Shown here in pieces: positions 23,945 through 35,520 of a stretch of 64,000 bases of DNA. Location: NCBI RefSeq assembly GCF_014633365.1, contig NC_068351.1, positions 13,026,907-13,090,906 on the forward strand, read 5' to 3'. The notes under the pieces were generated by a model, which was given only the letters and a program-made list of their open reading frames with translations, had not been told where the DNA came from and ran no database searches. Each line of letters starts with the position of its first letter. Positions within the stretch are counted from its first letter, which is position 1. Origin of the DNA: Diospyros lotus (taxonomy: Eukaryota; Streptophyta; Magnoliopsida; Ericales; Ebenaceae). Both the position numbers and the translations under genes were made by a program.

Positions 23945-24175
23945 TATCACCATTCATTGCCTCATATTAAAAAATGATCCGTGGACTTGGGAGTTGAGAG
24001 TTGGGAGGCCTTCTCATCTAAATGGCACTTTACTATTTATTGCCTAATATTAAAAAAATATCCAAATTTGTTAAGTATCTTCATCTAAATGACACCTCAT
24101 TATTTATTGCCTAACATTTAAAAATGATATGTGAACTTGGGGAGTTAGGAATCTTCTCGTCCAAATGGAACAACT
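23945..24175. repeat. Degenerate tandem repeat, about 67-83-bp units
   Basis: The phrase TTTATTGCCTAA-CATT-AAAAA followed by CTTCTCATCTAAATGGCAC recurs about three times with variation. No coding sequence is associated with it. Confidence 0.6.
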
Positions 24176-24481
24176 AAATAAACAAAGTATGAATTCAAAC
24201 AAAAAACCATAATAAAACAAAATTGGTGATTTTGCATCTCAAAAAATAAAAATAAATAAATTTTAATTAATGATTTTGGGGCCTTTTTTGTGGCATATTC
24301 CTCCAGCCAACACTGACCAAATTTAAGTGCCTTGTGACACTTCACTAAGCTTCAATAAGAGTATTTTCATAATTTTATCCAATATTAGGATACTTCATCA
24401 TTTACTCCCTAGGCTAAGCTCCAAAGATCAGGTTAGGGAGTAGCTAAGAGGTCCCTTCGTTTTCTAACCATTATACACTTA

Positions 24482-24560
24482 GAGTGTGTTTGATTGCACA
24501 TATTTTTTATGGAAAATATGTAATTATTACATATTTTCTATGGAAAACAATCAAACACTC
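24482..24560. mobile_element. Short Tourist-like MITE hairpin
   Basis: GAGTGTGTTTGATTG at the left and CAATCAAACACTC at the right are inverted, with TTA on both sides (24479-24481 and 24561-24563). The centre (CATATTTT...AAAATATG) is also palindromic, so the 79 bp can fold into one long hairpin. A similar right-end motif (GCAATCAAACACACC, about 24690-24705) suggests that a longer relative once ended there. Confidence 0.72.
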
Positions 24561-24893
24561 TTAATTTTTTCATGAAAAAATATATATGGTACAACCATTT
24601 AAAGCTTATTTCCATATAATTCATTTTCCAAGGGGGTGAGATGATTTTTGTTTTCTAATTAATATTACTTAGAATTAAATTCTAGGTGATGCAATCAAAC
24701 ACACCTTTATTAAAATGTGTTTGATAGCATTTAGATGGAAAGGAAAATATTTTTCAATTTACATGGAAAACAAAAACTATCTCTCCCAGATGGAATTTTC
24801 TATGGAAAAGAGCTAAAAACATGTTTTAATGATTGTACCATAGAATTGAATTCTATAGAAAATATAGTGTGTCAAACACCAAATATGAAATTT

Positions 24894-25121
24894 AGGGGCT
24901 GTTCTCTTTCCCATTTTCGGGCCATTTTCTTTTTTCAGTTTTTGAAAACACCGAAAATGCGTTCTCTTTGTTATTTTAATTTTGTTAAGAAAACCCAAAA
25001 CAACATTTTGTTGTTTTGAGCGTTTTCAGTGAAAATACACTGAAAACACAAAACAAATGGAAAACGTGGAAAACAGCCCCCCGCACCCCCCCCCGCGCTC
25101 ACACGGACAGACCCACTGCCC

Positions 25122-25168
<47 letters not shown>

Positions 25169-25930
25169 CCTTTCTTCTCTCCATTCTCCTCTCCTCTTCT
25201 AGCCATCGACAGCCATCGCCACCGCCGTCGACCTTCAATTCCACCACCACCGTGACCAACACCTCCCAACGCCATCGCGACTAATACCACAACCACCATC
25301 ACCGACCTAGCCCCCCACAGCCACCGTGACCAGCACCCCTTTCCGCCATCGCGACCAGCATCCCCTCTGCCATCGCGATCGCGACCAGCATCCCCTCCGC
25401 CACCGTGACCAGCGCTCCCACCGCCACAGCCACCGCGAATAGCGCCCCCCCCCCCCCCCCCCCACACACACACACAGAGAAAACCCTAGATGAAGAAGAT
25501 GGTTGCAGCTCCTGATTTGATTTTTTTTGTTATTTAATTTTATTTATTTATTAAACTGAATATGTGATGTTTTATTTGTATTAATTTTTTTAAATGATAT
25601 TTCTAAGGTTATTGATTTTTTTTATTTTATTTTATTGAAATTTTATTTTATAATTTAAAGTATTTGAATCAAATTTATAATTTATTAATAAATATTTATT
25701 ATTTATTTTAAATTAAATTTATTAAATAAAATATCATTATAACAAAAAAAAATCGTTTTTAAAATTTCAAAGTAAACGCGTTTTCTAGTTTTCTGTTTTG
25801 AGAAATAATTTTTCAGAATGACAAAAAGAACACATTTTCAAAAATTTCAAAACAGACACTCAAAACACAAAACTCAAAATGAATTCAAAACTTAAAATAC
25901 AAAACTAAAACACAAAGAGAACACCACCTT
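24894..25930. mobile_element. TIR element with CT-microsatellite core
   Basis: The left end AGGGGCTGTTCTCTTT and the reverse complement of the right end AAGGTGGTGTTCTCTTT are inverted repeats. AATTT occurs on both sides (24889-24893 and 25931-25935). Both arms are rich in AAAACAC/TTTTGAG words, and the core has (CT)n at about 25123-25166 and GCC-rich sequence. A diverged relative occupies 36320-38530. The superfamily is not clear to me. Gly-rich or Ser/Pro-rich open stretches across the core are low-complexity artefacts. Confidence 0.62.
25445..25463. repeat. Poly-C tract (19 C) followed by (CA)n
   Basis: A run of 19 C is followed by ACACACACACA. It lies within the TIR element at 24894-25930. 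Confidence 0.85.
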
Positions 25931-26479
25931 AATTTCTTGGATGAGACATTTTTCATGCTATCAAACACACTCTTAACATTTAATGCCTCACCTAATTAGC
26001 AGTGATGCGCCTATTATTAACAAGATGGTTGCCTTGTTATAGTGTCATCTCAAGTGAAGAGATGAATGACTAAGATCATGCCACGTCACCTATCAAGATC
26101 CCATGGCTTAGTTAATTAATCTTTTCTGGGTGATTATAAAAGTGCTTTAGCCCAAGCTTTGGCAGCTCCAGTCCAGAGAATAGGTCCCCTGTTAGGATGT
26201 ATGGGGGATGGGGTAGCGGTCTCTTTTTCGTTATCTTGCAAAGTTGTTGAAGAGAGTTTCAACTCTGACTTAGACACCCCCCTTCACCAAGGAGGGCACC
26301 ATATTGGCTAACTATTCAGGGTAATTCACCTCCCAAATTTATCAAGTCTTTAATAGTTTGTTTACCTCCTTTTTAGTGGCTTGGGCTCTATCAGACACGA
26401 ACTTCTGTTGTTAGAGATGAGGGCTTTTGGTTTACCCCCCCCTCTCACGCTTCCTTCGTTATTTAAAATGAGAGGAATG

Positions 26480-26960
26480 CTAGGTAGTATTCTCGAGCAA
26501 TTTTCCAGTAAAGTTTAACTTCTACTCCATTAGGGGGTGGAGGACTTCATCACCATCATGTAGGTGTAGGGGGTGGCTTAGAAGGTGGTCAATTTGAATC
26601 TTTGGATGATCATTTTATAAGATGATGATGAATCTGCCACTAAGAAATTGAGATCGACAATCACTTTCCTCGAGCCCATCCTTACAATCACAAAGATCTT
26701 AATGGACCCGTCTACCTACACCACTTTTCCATCAAAGGCAATTAAAGGGACTCGAACTAACTTGTGTAGTTCCATCTTACATCCCATATCGAGGAAGGCC
26801 TTTTGGTTTAGGATTTTTGAGGAACTCCATCTGTTGATTAGGATCTACTTAAACTCCCAGCCATCAACAATGACAAAGATGACAAGAAGATCCTTGAAGT
26901 TTGGTTGAGAGAGGAAGTCTTCCTCGGAGAAGGTCACTTCTTATTCTTATCAAGTTCTTT
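26480..26960 (-). pseudogene. Protease remnant of the Tat-like gypsy element
   Basis: The minus-strand translation reads EVTFSEEDF, then a WSSSKIL-type remnant of the NGSSADIL active-site region, LIAFDGKVV, then VDGSIKI and YKMIIQR. These follow the order of Tat/Athila-type proteases (active site, flap, ...YNAIIGR). The catalytic Asp-Ser/Thr-Gly is not preserved and stops interrupt the frame. Confidence 0.6.
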
Positions 26961-27099
26961 TTCTTTTTTTACTAAGGATGCCTCTGACTACTACTACTTG
27001 ACTCCTTCACCTTAATTGCTCTCATGGCACATGTTGAATTGAAGGGTAAAACACCAGCGAGAGGTTGGCATCCATCTTCTACTCACCTTCTCTTTAAGG

Positions 27100-29690
27100 A
27101 AGTGTTAAACTTATCTCATTGGATCAAACTCGTCGCTTCTTATGGGATAACCAATGTTGAAGACCTGAAAAACCTTGAAGAGTCTTTAGAGTCTTCCAAG
27201 CAAACTTTGCAAGGCATTCGATGACCCCAAAGACCTGAAGAGTCTTTAGGGTAATGATCCCTTGAATCCCGAACACCCATAGAGTCTTCAAGGTAAGCAC
27301 ATGCATCTCATAACCTCGAAGACCCAAAAAGTCTTTAGGGTAAGCCCCTGAATCTTGAAGACCCGAAGAGTCCTCAGGGTCTTTGGGGGAGCCTCTTCTG
27401 GAAGATACTCTTTGGGGGCATCCGATCCCTGAAGGTACCTTTAGACCCTCCAACCTCATCCGTAGGCTTCTTGCCCGAAGGATCGGGCCATCTACGTATG
27501 CCACGTGTTGTGTCCTGCCACATAACCTAGTCCTCAAAGCCTATAAATACACCCTGGATTCATGCCCTCATAGATCTTATCATATGCGAAGCAAAATAAA
27601 AATTAAATTTAATTTACAGGTATCCCGTTTTTCAGAAATTATGGTTTACAAATTGAAATCAAATACGAAAGATTACCTCCTTGATGAAATCCGATTTCAC
27701 CGTTAGATTTCCCGCCGTATAATCCTCCAAATGTAGAATGACTCTCAAATCACTTATATCCAATAATATCAAAAGAAAGGGAAATAAAAGAAATTTAGAG
27801 AAAAAATTTCTATCTCACTTTTTTTATTCACACACACTTCTTCAAGAACTATCTCAATTCTCAAGCGTTTCAAAAAGAAAAAAAATGAAAGAGTTAATGA
27901 AACCATTTATAGAGTTCCAACATAACCATACTCCTTTAATGGGTTGGGTTTCTTAAGTTCATTCTATTTAATGCTATTAGATTAAGCTCAATCTAATGAA
28001 GTTTAATTGTGTTAAATCCAATCTAATAGTGCCATTGGACAAACCCTAATTTGTTAGCAAAAATCTCAATTTAATTAATAATTAAATAATTATATTTACA
28101 ATATAATCATTTAATTATTCTTATTTATCTAATAAATAAACATACTATTATTAGTAATTATAAAATTATTAATTTATTCGTCTTCTCTTTAAAAGTGATT
28201 TCTTTTGGGTGGAACTTTATGGGTTCATAAATAAATTAATAACCAAAATAATTAACAATTAATTCTCATAAATTATGAGTAACATTTAGTAATATGACAT
28301 GATTACTCAATTTATTATAAAGCGGGTATTGTGAACATTTTACTACGTTATCATGCAATACGGTTCTTCTATCATCCTATATCCCAACAAGATATGAGAT
28401 CATGGTCACCATGTCGAATCTCTTAATCTCGTCATATGACCAAATCCAAAATCAATCTTGACTAACTATGACACAATCTTATGGAACACATTCTATCATC
28501 ATATTACATCGGGCAATAATTTATCGTCAAATGATTATTGGATCACATAGGATATTCTCCTCATAAATCTCAAGGTGATAGATTTCATGTCTGATGTACA
28601 CATACCTCATAGATACGTATGATTATTCCTAATTAGAATAATCATATAATATCGTTGATATCTGAATCCACCAATACATAGATATTCGTGTCATATCAGG
28701 TCTAAGGACTAGTTGCACATCGCAGCTAATATTAAATTTTTGACTCGTGAAAAATAACTCAGGTGATTCAATGTTAATAGTCTCGTTCAGTGAACTCGTT
28801 CCTGTAACAAACACTCACTTATCTTTCTTCTATATCTCATACAAAATGACACAAGACTCACCAACCTTATCTTTCAGCATCTCATACTGAACAATGAGGA
28901 AGACAATGTACTGGACTTTACGAGTTGTTATTATCCAGACTAAGAACTTTACAGCCAAGAACTTGTTTATAATATAACGAATTGTGGATTATCAGTAACT
29001 CATATTATTAACTCTTAAGAATGGTATTCACTCCTTATTATACTAATGGATATATGTTTTTGATTCAAACTATATTACAATTTAAATAAAAAAATATATA
29101 AACTTGTCATTTAAATAATATTTAAAGAATTATAAGATCGAGTCCCTTTGTGTCACTAGAATCGACCTTCGGGGCTCATATATAACACCCTCGAGATCCA
29201 GATCTACTACCACTTGAAGACCCAAACGTAACTCATCAAACCCATCCGAAGACATACACTCGAACATTCACACATATAACCCGTATTCATACTGTCTTCT
29301 ACATCATAACATCATCTAATTTTGGCATCGGAGGCTCCGCGAGGGAGAGTTCCTGGCGTTCCTATGTTGTAGACATCCCGAAAACCTTTAAGACCCATTC
29401 AGAGACAACAAGGCAATAGCACCTTCTGGAGACTCCTCAACTCTCTTGAAGCCAACCTACCCGAAAACCCCCAGTCTTCGAGGCTCTACTCTCCCAAAGA
29501 CCCTTCAGGTCATCAAACATCCGAAGACCCTGGGCATTCATCCTGCTTTCCCGGACAACGGATTGAGCTATTTTCCAGCCGAACACTTGCTAGTGCCACT
29601 GGCCAGCACAAACCTTACTCCTTATTTTCTCACCAGTCTCTACCAAGTTGTTTCCTAAGACAAACAAATTTAATTGTTGTATCCTAACAA
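27100..29690 (+). repeat. LTR-like or composite insertion between gag and protease
   Basis: It separates the gag and protease remnants of the Tat-like element, so it probably inserted later. 27154-27540 and 29450-29540 share a recurrent word, GAAGACC(C/T)GAAGAGTC and relatives. A CTATAAATACACC promoter-like motif lies near 27540 and a GGCATCGGAGGCTCCGCG motif, typical of gypsy LTR U5 regions, near 29325. The sequence ends ...TATCCTAACA near 29689. 27600-29140 is strongly AT-rich and may be a further insertion. The boundaries are uncertain. Confidence 0.38.
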
Positions 29691-29739
29691 CAACACCGCT
29701 CAAGATAAGTTCCTTCCTTTCTAGTTTTCCTATCGAATT

Positions 29740-31150
29740 CTTTCTACTTCCCAAGCGATGAACTACCAAAAATATCTTTGGTTAAACAAATCTTGTATCT
29801 CCCCCCTCGATTGTTTAAAGTCTTCGATATTGTGACCATGGTCTTATGGAATCAAAAGTACTTGGCCTAGTCACACTTATGGGTTGAGGTCTTCACTTTG
29901 TTCGACCTTCTCAAGTAGTCCTTATTTTTTATGGTGGATCTTAACCCTCAAAGCATTTAGAGGTGTGTACTTGACTAGACTTCTTTTGGGGTTGGGCAAA
30001 CCAATCCGATCTTGTGCCATCCATCTTGGGATCGTTCAATCGAGCCTCCTACCCTAACTTCTTCTTCTTCTTCTTCTTTCTTTCTCTCTTTTCTACATAC
30101 TCAGTTTTCCGAGTTCAATAGCAATAGACCTCTTATACACTTAAGTATTTTTCAGTGTAGTTAAAGACATCTAAGAAACAACTTAAGCGGAAGGTCTAAC
30201 CAACAAGTCAAGTAGTTAATCACCCATTGGGCCATTTTGGAATGCAATCATTATAATGCGTTGATTGAAATCCTTGATATCGAGGGTCTTCTCATTGAAC
30301 CAAGCAATGTAGTCCCTCAAGTACTCCATGTTGGATGTTGACTATTGTTATCGTTGTCTTTCTAAGGCACCTGAGGGATGTAAAGTAACGAACCTCACCT
30401 TCAATTCCTCAAAGCTCTAGATGGAATAATCGGGTAACTCAAAATACCAATACCAAGTTTTCTCATCAAAGATGGTCAGGAATGCTCGACACCACATTCA
30501 ATCTAACAAGTTTGAACCAATATGTATTATCTGAAGAGCATTATATGGTCAAAGGGCTTGATGGTGCTATCATATACCCCGATAGGCTAGGATACAAAAT
30601 CTTTCGAGGGGATTTCAACCATTATGGCTTAACTAAGTAGTTGTGTGAGGGGCCTTTACCATGAGGCTTCTTCATCTTCCCCTTATCCATCTAGGTTATC
30701 TTCTTCTCTAGACGTGGGTGGCATTTTTCTTGGAAAGTATCTCTTTCTCGAGTTCAGAAGGATGTTGAACCCTTGTTCTCCTCACCCTAGTGTTTGCAAT
30801 CCTCCTTTTAGGACTTTTAGGAGTAGTAGGATCTTTCCCTTTGGAAATACCGATGCTTATCCCTCTTAGAATGTGTCAGTCCTACCTTTGGGAGTGATGT
30901 TCTCTCTGAGATTCATGTCATTCTCTCAGGAATGGTGGTAATCATCTTTTCTTAAGCGTTTGTCATCATGTCAAGAGTGATCGGCTTCTTAGTGATGGTT
31001 TTTCCTTCTTCGCTACCCAAGGAAGTCAATCAACAACTCAATTGGTGTTGAACTTTGTTTTCCAACTAGGCCACCTAATCTAGCATAGGTGAATTTCCCT
31101 TGAATTTTAGATTCATCGAGTTCTCCTAATCGTGGCCAATTAATGCAAGA
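29740..31150 (-). pseudogene. Gag remnant of the Tat-like gypsy element
   Basis: Minus-strand reading gives a WYFELP-like segment near 30450, FNEKTLDIKDFNQ near 30290, then a basic run KRERKKKKKKK near 30070, and a CxxxKYFxFHKTMVT segment near 29840 that resembles the C..H..GH...C metal-binding end of Tat-type gag. Stops and frameshifts are frequent. Confidence 0.55.
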
Positions 31151-31284
31151 GGTAGCTATTAGGGCAACATACTACGTAAAGAGATCGAGTGAGCAAAAGC
31201 TAAATGGGAAAGTAAGAAGACTCGAAAAGCGAGCACATACAGACAGAGACTCTGGAAGTCAACCCCACTGTGGGGGCCAAAAGA

Positions 31285-31742
31285 TGATAGTTAGAGCCAA
31301 TCGCCATCAAATTTGTCCAGAGTTGAGTGTGTTCGATATCTATTATCGACCCCTAACTTGTCCAAAACCTACTCGACTTGCAAGAGTAGAGCTCAATCCC
31401 TTAGTGACCTTTGATAATAAGTTAATCTTAATACTAAAAGTAAAATAGAATAATAATATATAATAAATTATGTACTTTTTGAAATTTATGTCATTATATT
31501 CTCATAATATAAAGTTGACAAGAGAGGCCATGATCGTGCCATGTGGTTAATCAAATCTCAATTCCTAGGCCATCTTTAACCAAAAAAAAAAAAAAAGTGA
31601 AAATTTGATTTCAAATTGAGATTTAGATTTAGGCAATTTGGTAGAGCTTTTACTTGAATATGATATTCTCAACTCATCTCAACTTTAGATTTGAAATCTT
31701 AAATCCCCATCTGACTTTACCTAAATTTGAGAACATGTGACA
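31285..31742 (-). repeat. Right (5') LTR of the Tat-like element
   Basis: It begins TGATAGTTAGAGCCAATCG next to the GC-rich primer-site region (31263-31280) and ends ...GAACATGTGACA. It aligns over its whole length with the left copy and lacks the MITE. Confidence 0.62.
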
Positions 31743-31768
31743 TGCCACTCATAAAGAGTTTTAAGAAA

Positions 31769-31952
31769 AATAATGTTATTAGTATAACTTTTTATACACC
31801 TTAAACTATACAAAGATATATCAATAACAAAAATATTCCTCATAAAGCGCATGAAAACACGTAAGGCGTATAAAGACGAGAAATATTTTGATCATAATAC
31901 CCCTATGTGTAGCTCATAATGTACAAATATAATATACATCTAACATGATTCC
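31769..31952. mobile_element. Mutator-like MITE with perfect 9-bp target duplication
   Basis: TTTAAGAAA flanks both sides (31760-31768 and 31953-31961). The ends AATAATGTTA and, as reverse complement, AATCATGTTA are inverted. The interior matches 19980-20134 in several blocks (for example TTTTGATCATAATACCCC), so the two belong to one family. Confidence 0.78.
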
Positions 31953-31994
31953 TTTAAGAAATGATATTTTTAGCCCTCAAAATACAGGTAATAG

Positions 31995-32100
31995 TCGGAT
32001 CACGATTAATTAAAATTCGCACTAATAAATCGGGAGTTTAATTTCTTGTTCTATGCAGTGAAACAAAACCTCTGCCTACAATTTATCTGCTCTACCGAAA
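31995..32100 (+). repeat. SINE-like fragment
   Basis: AATTCGCACTAATAAATCGGGAGTTTAATTTCTTG and what follows resembles 41850-41950 and 42880-42990 (A-box-like AGGTTAAGTGGT, B-box-like GATCGTGAGTTTGATTTC). The copies are too diverged for a firm call. Confidence 0.35.
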
Positions 32101-32430
32101 TCAAAGACAAATGATGAAAAAGAACAAAAATCCCAAGAAAAGATATTTTCATAATTTTATCAAAGATTATAAAAACATTTTCATAATTTTATCAAAGATT
32201 ATGTAATAAATATAAAATTGAGACGCTTAAAAGGGCACTTGTTAACATTACTTTGTAATATTTTTATAAAAAATAAAAATATATATAATTAAAATATATT
32301 TTTTATTATTATAATTTATTTTCTGTAATTAAAAAATGTATTTGAAAATTATTAAAGATTAGAAAATATAGTTCATATATAAAGATTGAGAGAGAGAGAG
32401 AGAGAGATGGGAGGATTCTAAAATCAATTT

Positions 32431-32453
32431 GGGGGGGGGGGGGGGGGGGGGGG
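32431..32453. repeat. Poly-G tract (23 G) between 12-bp direct repeats
   Basis: An uninterrupted run of 23 G is bordered by TCTAAAATCAAT on the left (32417-32428) and the same 12 bases on the right (32454-32465). A GA microsatellite lies just upstream at 32390-32406. Confidence 0.85.
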
Positions 32454-33010
32454 TCTAAAATCAATCATAATAACAAATAAATAGCAGAAATGAACAGGGA
32501 TGATGATAATTGGACCAAATTCATCAGCCAGAATAGTGGCGATCCCCGTTGTTCAATCAACACAATAATACTACACCTTGTAACCTAGCCACTAGGTATC
32601 CATAGCCCAACCTTCCATCCATTCTCTGCACCTTGTGCCATTTGAAAGCCAATATCACGTAGCCGAAGCATCAATCCAAATTCTACAAGTTCCATTTGCT
32701 GACAGACTCAGTGGCCGTAAAAAAGTTAATGACCGAGAAGATGGTCATCAATCTTTTCCCCATGGAACAATGATAACACAAACGAACAAGCATTCCTCAA
32801 CTAAGACCCCACCAGTAAGTACTTTGAAAGACACAAACATTAGCAAAAATCTGGGACATCATTCCCACTGCAAAATTGGAAATAAACGAGTCTCCTGATC
32901 TCTTAATCATAACAACTAATGTCTAATTGAAACATAGAAGAAAAGCGAGTGTTTTTAGTTGTCCACAAGCACATAGAAACCAAACGAGATCACAGCAAGA
33001 AATGGCTAAC

Positions 33011-35284
33011 CTAGTAGCCACCCTTAAGATCATTGACCACATCGTACGGTATGGGTGTGACAGTCTCCAGAGTAGCACCTTCCACCATAAAACCTGGTTT
33101 AGGGACCTCTGGCTGCCTCTTAGTGCTGATGGTCTCTCCTCTAGCCTTAGCCTCAGCCTTCAGTTCATCATTCCTTTTTATTCTCTGTTTAAATTCAAGT
33201 TTGCATCTTGAAGGATGAACATGCTCTACACGCAGATGAATTCGCTTCCTGATTATCCTGTTACCCACCTGAAAATAATGTATCAGCAGCATGATTAAGT
33301 TATTTACAATGTTATACTCATAAAAAATACATGCAGAAATAAAAATTCACCTTTTTACATTCAAATCCAGATCGACATAACAATACAACTACTTTATCAA
33401 GAACCCATCACATCTATAATTCACACAACTAATTTGTACTCCTGAAATTACCACCAGACTGCATAATAAACAGAACCCATACAACACCAAATCATAATCT
33501 GTCATTTTTCAGATATATAGGAAAGTAACAAAATAATGATTAGGTGAGTATTACTTGGTTCAGATCAAATTCCAAAACTAACCCAATACAAGTTCTCTTA
33601 TTACAAAAATTTTAATTCACTTTTTTCATAGTTGTAGAAAACAATTTCCAATTTTTTGTGTTCATCTTTCCTTTTCCATAGAAAATTCCAAAGTCGTTCA
33701 AATGTCTAAAAAATTGGAAAATGTTCAACAATAATCATTTAGCAAAATCCTCAAAGTTGCAATCAAACAATAGTGACTTGAGATTGGCTACTCCATTGAT
33801 ACAATCCTTCTTCAAAACTCCTACTTTTCTTTGCTTTTCCCGTTCATCTCCCATTACATGTATGCCTCTCTCCAACTTGCAAATTCAGATCTAAATTTCT
33901 TTAAAATAGATTTGGATTTCAGATCTGGGTTTAGTGAGCAGAGGAGAGGGGGAGAGGCACCCCTACTTAGTTCCTCTTCTTCTTCTGCCAAATGCAAATT
34001 TAGTAAATAGGTGAGAGAGAGGCATCTCTGTTTGCTTCATCTTGTCATCTACTTTTTTTTTTTTTTGGTTTTCAGATCTTTCTCCACCACCTCAGATCTT
34101 TATTCATCAAATGCAACACAGATTTGATTGGGGTTGGCTAACCAGATATAATAATAAAGCAATTAATTAGTAAAAGTTGATCAAGCACCAGTAACTATAT
34201 TGTTTTTCTGTCGTTTTCCCTTCATTTTGCCTCAACAAATCATGGTTCAAAATAGTCTAGTTACAAAAAATACAAGCATAAAAACAAACAAAAACAGAAA
34301 AAAGATGCATAAACATCTCAACTAACTACTCTAATAAAATCCATGCAATCCCACTAGGCCCACAAAAAGTGATTTTTTAATCAAACTCTAGAGAAACCAG
34401 ATTATTACTCCACTGTTTCAACATAACCAATTGACTAAGCACCTATATCTCTTCCCAAAGACCCAACAATGCACAACTCTTATTCCTTTTTCCGTTTGCT
34501 TCATATGCAGAAACTAACAAAATCCAGTTGACTACCCAACAACTTTGACACCTCAAGGACATACAAGGACACACAATCTCTCTTTCTGCACATCAATACG
34601 AAACACAAGAACACCCAAATAATATTTCCGCTATATCAACCCAAAGATAGCAGCAAAACCGCTCAAAAAAATCAATCATATGTACATTAGAATGTGTAAA
34701 GCCATTCCGGGTGCTATAGATGCACAAAATTGGAAAATTCCAGATTATAACCCCTCATTTTAGCACGGAAAAAAAAATCAAATCCCTTCGGGTTCAAACA
34801 ACATACATAGTCTTTTAAGCTCCACTTGATGGACCACATTAACTGGCCAAGACCAAGAATCTACTGTCTGCTAATAATTTAAACTTTCCAAATACACGTA
34901 TGGGAGCGAAAATTCCTCTTCAGACACCATAAACAAACCGAACACCGAAAAACCTAAACAATATTACCACAACTTCAAAAGAGGCAAGACAATAAAAATA
35001 TTGCGATCGCGAAAAACAAGCGGAAGAATCAAAGTAAAAGGAGCGACCTGCTTGTTGACTTCGACGCCGATGGAGCGCTTGGTGACGTTCCAGACACGGC
35101 CGGTCCGACCATGGTAGAACTTGTGAGGCATGCCCTTGTGGACGGCCCCGTTAACCTTGATGTCGACGTAGTCTCCGACGCGGAAAGTCCTGAGGTACGT
35201 CGTCAGCGGGATCGTCCCCTTCTTCCTGAAGGGCCGAGAGAACAGGTCTCTAGTTCTGGATCTCACTCCGTGACCGGCCGGCAT
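33011..35284 (-). CDS. RPL21: 60S ribosomal protein L21 (eL21), cytosolic
   Basis: Exon 1 (35284-35048, 79 codons) begins [19 protein letters not shown] and includes [17 protein letters not shown] and [16 protein letters not shown]. Exon 2 (33268-33011) begins [17 protein letters not shown] and ends NDLKGGY before TAG. The donor is CAG|GTCGCT and the acceptor TTTTCAG|GTG, phase 0. The spliced protein is 164 residues, the usual plant eL21 length, with an SH3-like KOW-type core and a basic surface. It is a structural component of the large cytosolic ribosomal subunit. The 1.78-kb intron holds no recognisable gene. No stop or frameshift was seen, so the gene is probably functional. RPL21 normally exists as several paralogues in plants. 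Confidence 0.97.
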
Positions 35285-35520
35285 CTTCTCTCACTGCTTC
35301 TGTTTCTCTCTCGAAGCGGCTTCGATGGTGAGAACTGTAAGACCCTAGACCTAGATGCCTTTATATAGCGGCCGGTGGTGAAGATGGAGAAAACGAAATT
35401 GGAAAATTAGGGCTTAATTGGGCCAAGTGAGGGCCTATATTGAGCCCAATATCAAGTGATGCTATATTTACAAAATAGCACACACATTTAGGGCTAAGGC
35501 GAACGATGAAAGGCCCATTC
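35285..35520 (-). promoter_or_regulatory. RPL21 promoter and 5' leader with site II elements
   Basis: On the minus strand TATATAAA lies at 35367-35360, about 76 bp upstream of the ATG. TGGGCC/T (site II) motifs occur at 35512-35517 and 35443-35448 (sense strand), with another in the opposite orientation at 35419-35424. The leader is pyrimidine-rich (CTTCTCTCAC complement). Site II motifs are characteristic of plant ribosomal-protein promoters. Confidence 0.7.

Larger units (their letters stand above)
24713..25972. mobile_element. Tourist-like element interrupted by another TIR element
   Basis: The ends AAATGTGTTTGATAGCAT and, as reverse complement, GAGTGTGTTTGATAGCAT are inverted repeats, and TTA flanks both sides (24710-24712 and 25973-25975). 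The interior is split by the 1.04-kb element at 24894-25930. Without it this would be a MITE of about 220 bp. Confidence 0.68.
22805..31742 (-). mobile_element. Collapsed Tat-like Ty3/gypsy element
   Basis: Two related segments in the same orientation (22805-23533 and 31285-31742) look like LTRs. Once the MITE and one target copy are subtracted from the left one they are about 452 and 458 bp. Reading on the minus strand from the right LTR there is a GC-rich motif TTGGCCCCCACAGTGGGG, as found at the 5' edge of Tat-type elements, then gag (about 31150-29740) and protease (about 26960-26480). RT, RNase H and integrase are missing. The interior is interrupted by other insertions (24482-25972 and about 27100-29690). 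No matching target duplication was found at the outer ends. Confidence 0.6.

Noticed and set aside
23945..24175. Repeats considered as a possible CRISPR-like array
   Set aside because: The units are imperfect, differ in length and have no conserved short repeat or spacer structure. The genome is a plant nuclear one.
25026..25473. Several overlapping open stretches of 75-124 codons across the CT repeat and GCC-rich block, both strands
   Set aside because: They are Ser/Leu, Arg/Glu or Gly-rich purely because of the (CT)n tract and CCACCG repetition, and overlap on both strands. No domain, promoter or splice signal supports them.
26195..29689. TGTTAGGAT...ATCCTAACA considered as the ends of one 3.5-kb LTR or element
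   Set aside because: The flanking five bases do not match (TCCCC versus ACAAC), and the interval includes the protease remnant of the Tat-like element, so the matching ends may be coincidental.
32635..32898. 87-codon plus-strand open stretch downstream of RPL21
   Set aside because: It lies on the opposite strand, just past the RPL21 stop, likely in or near its 3' UTR, and shows no family resemblance.
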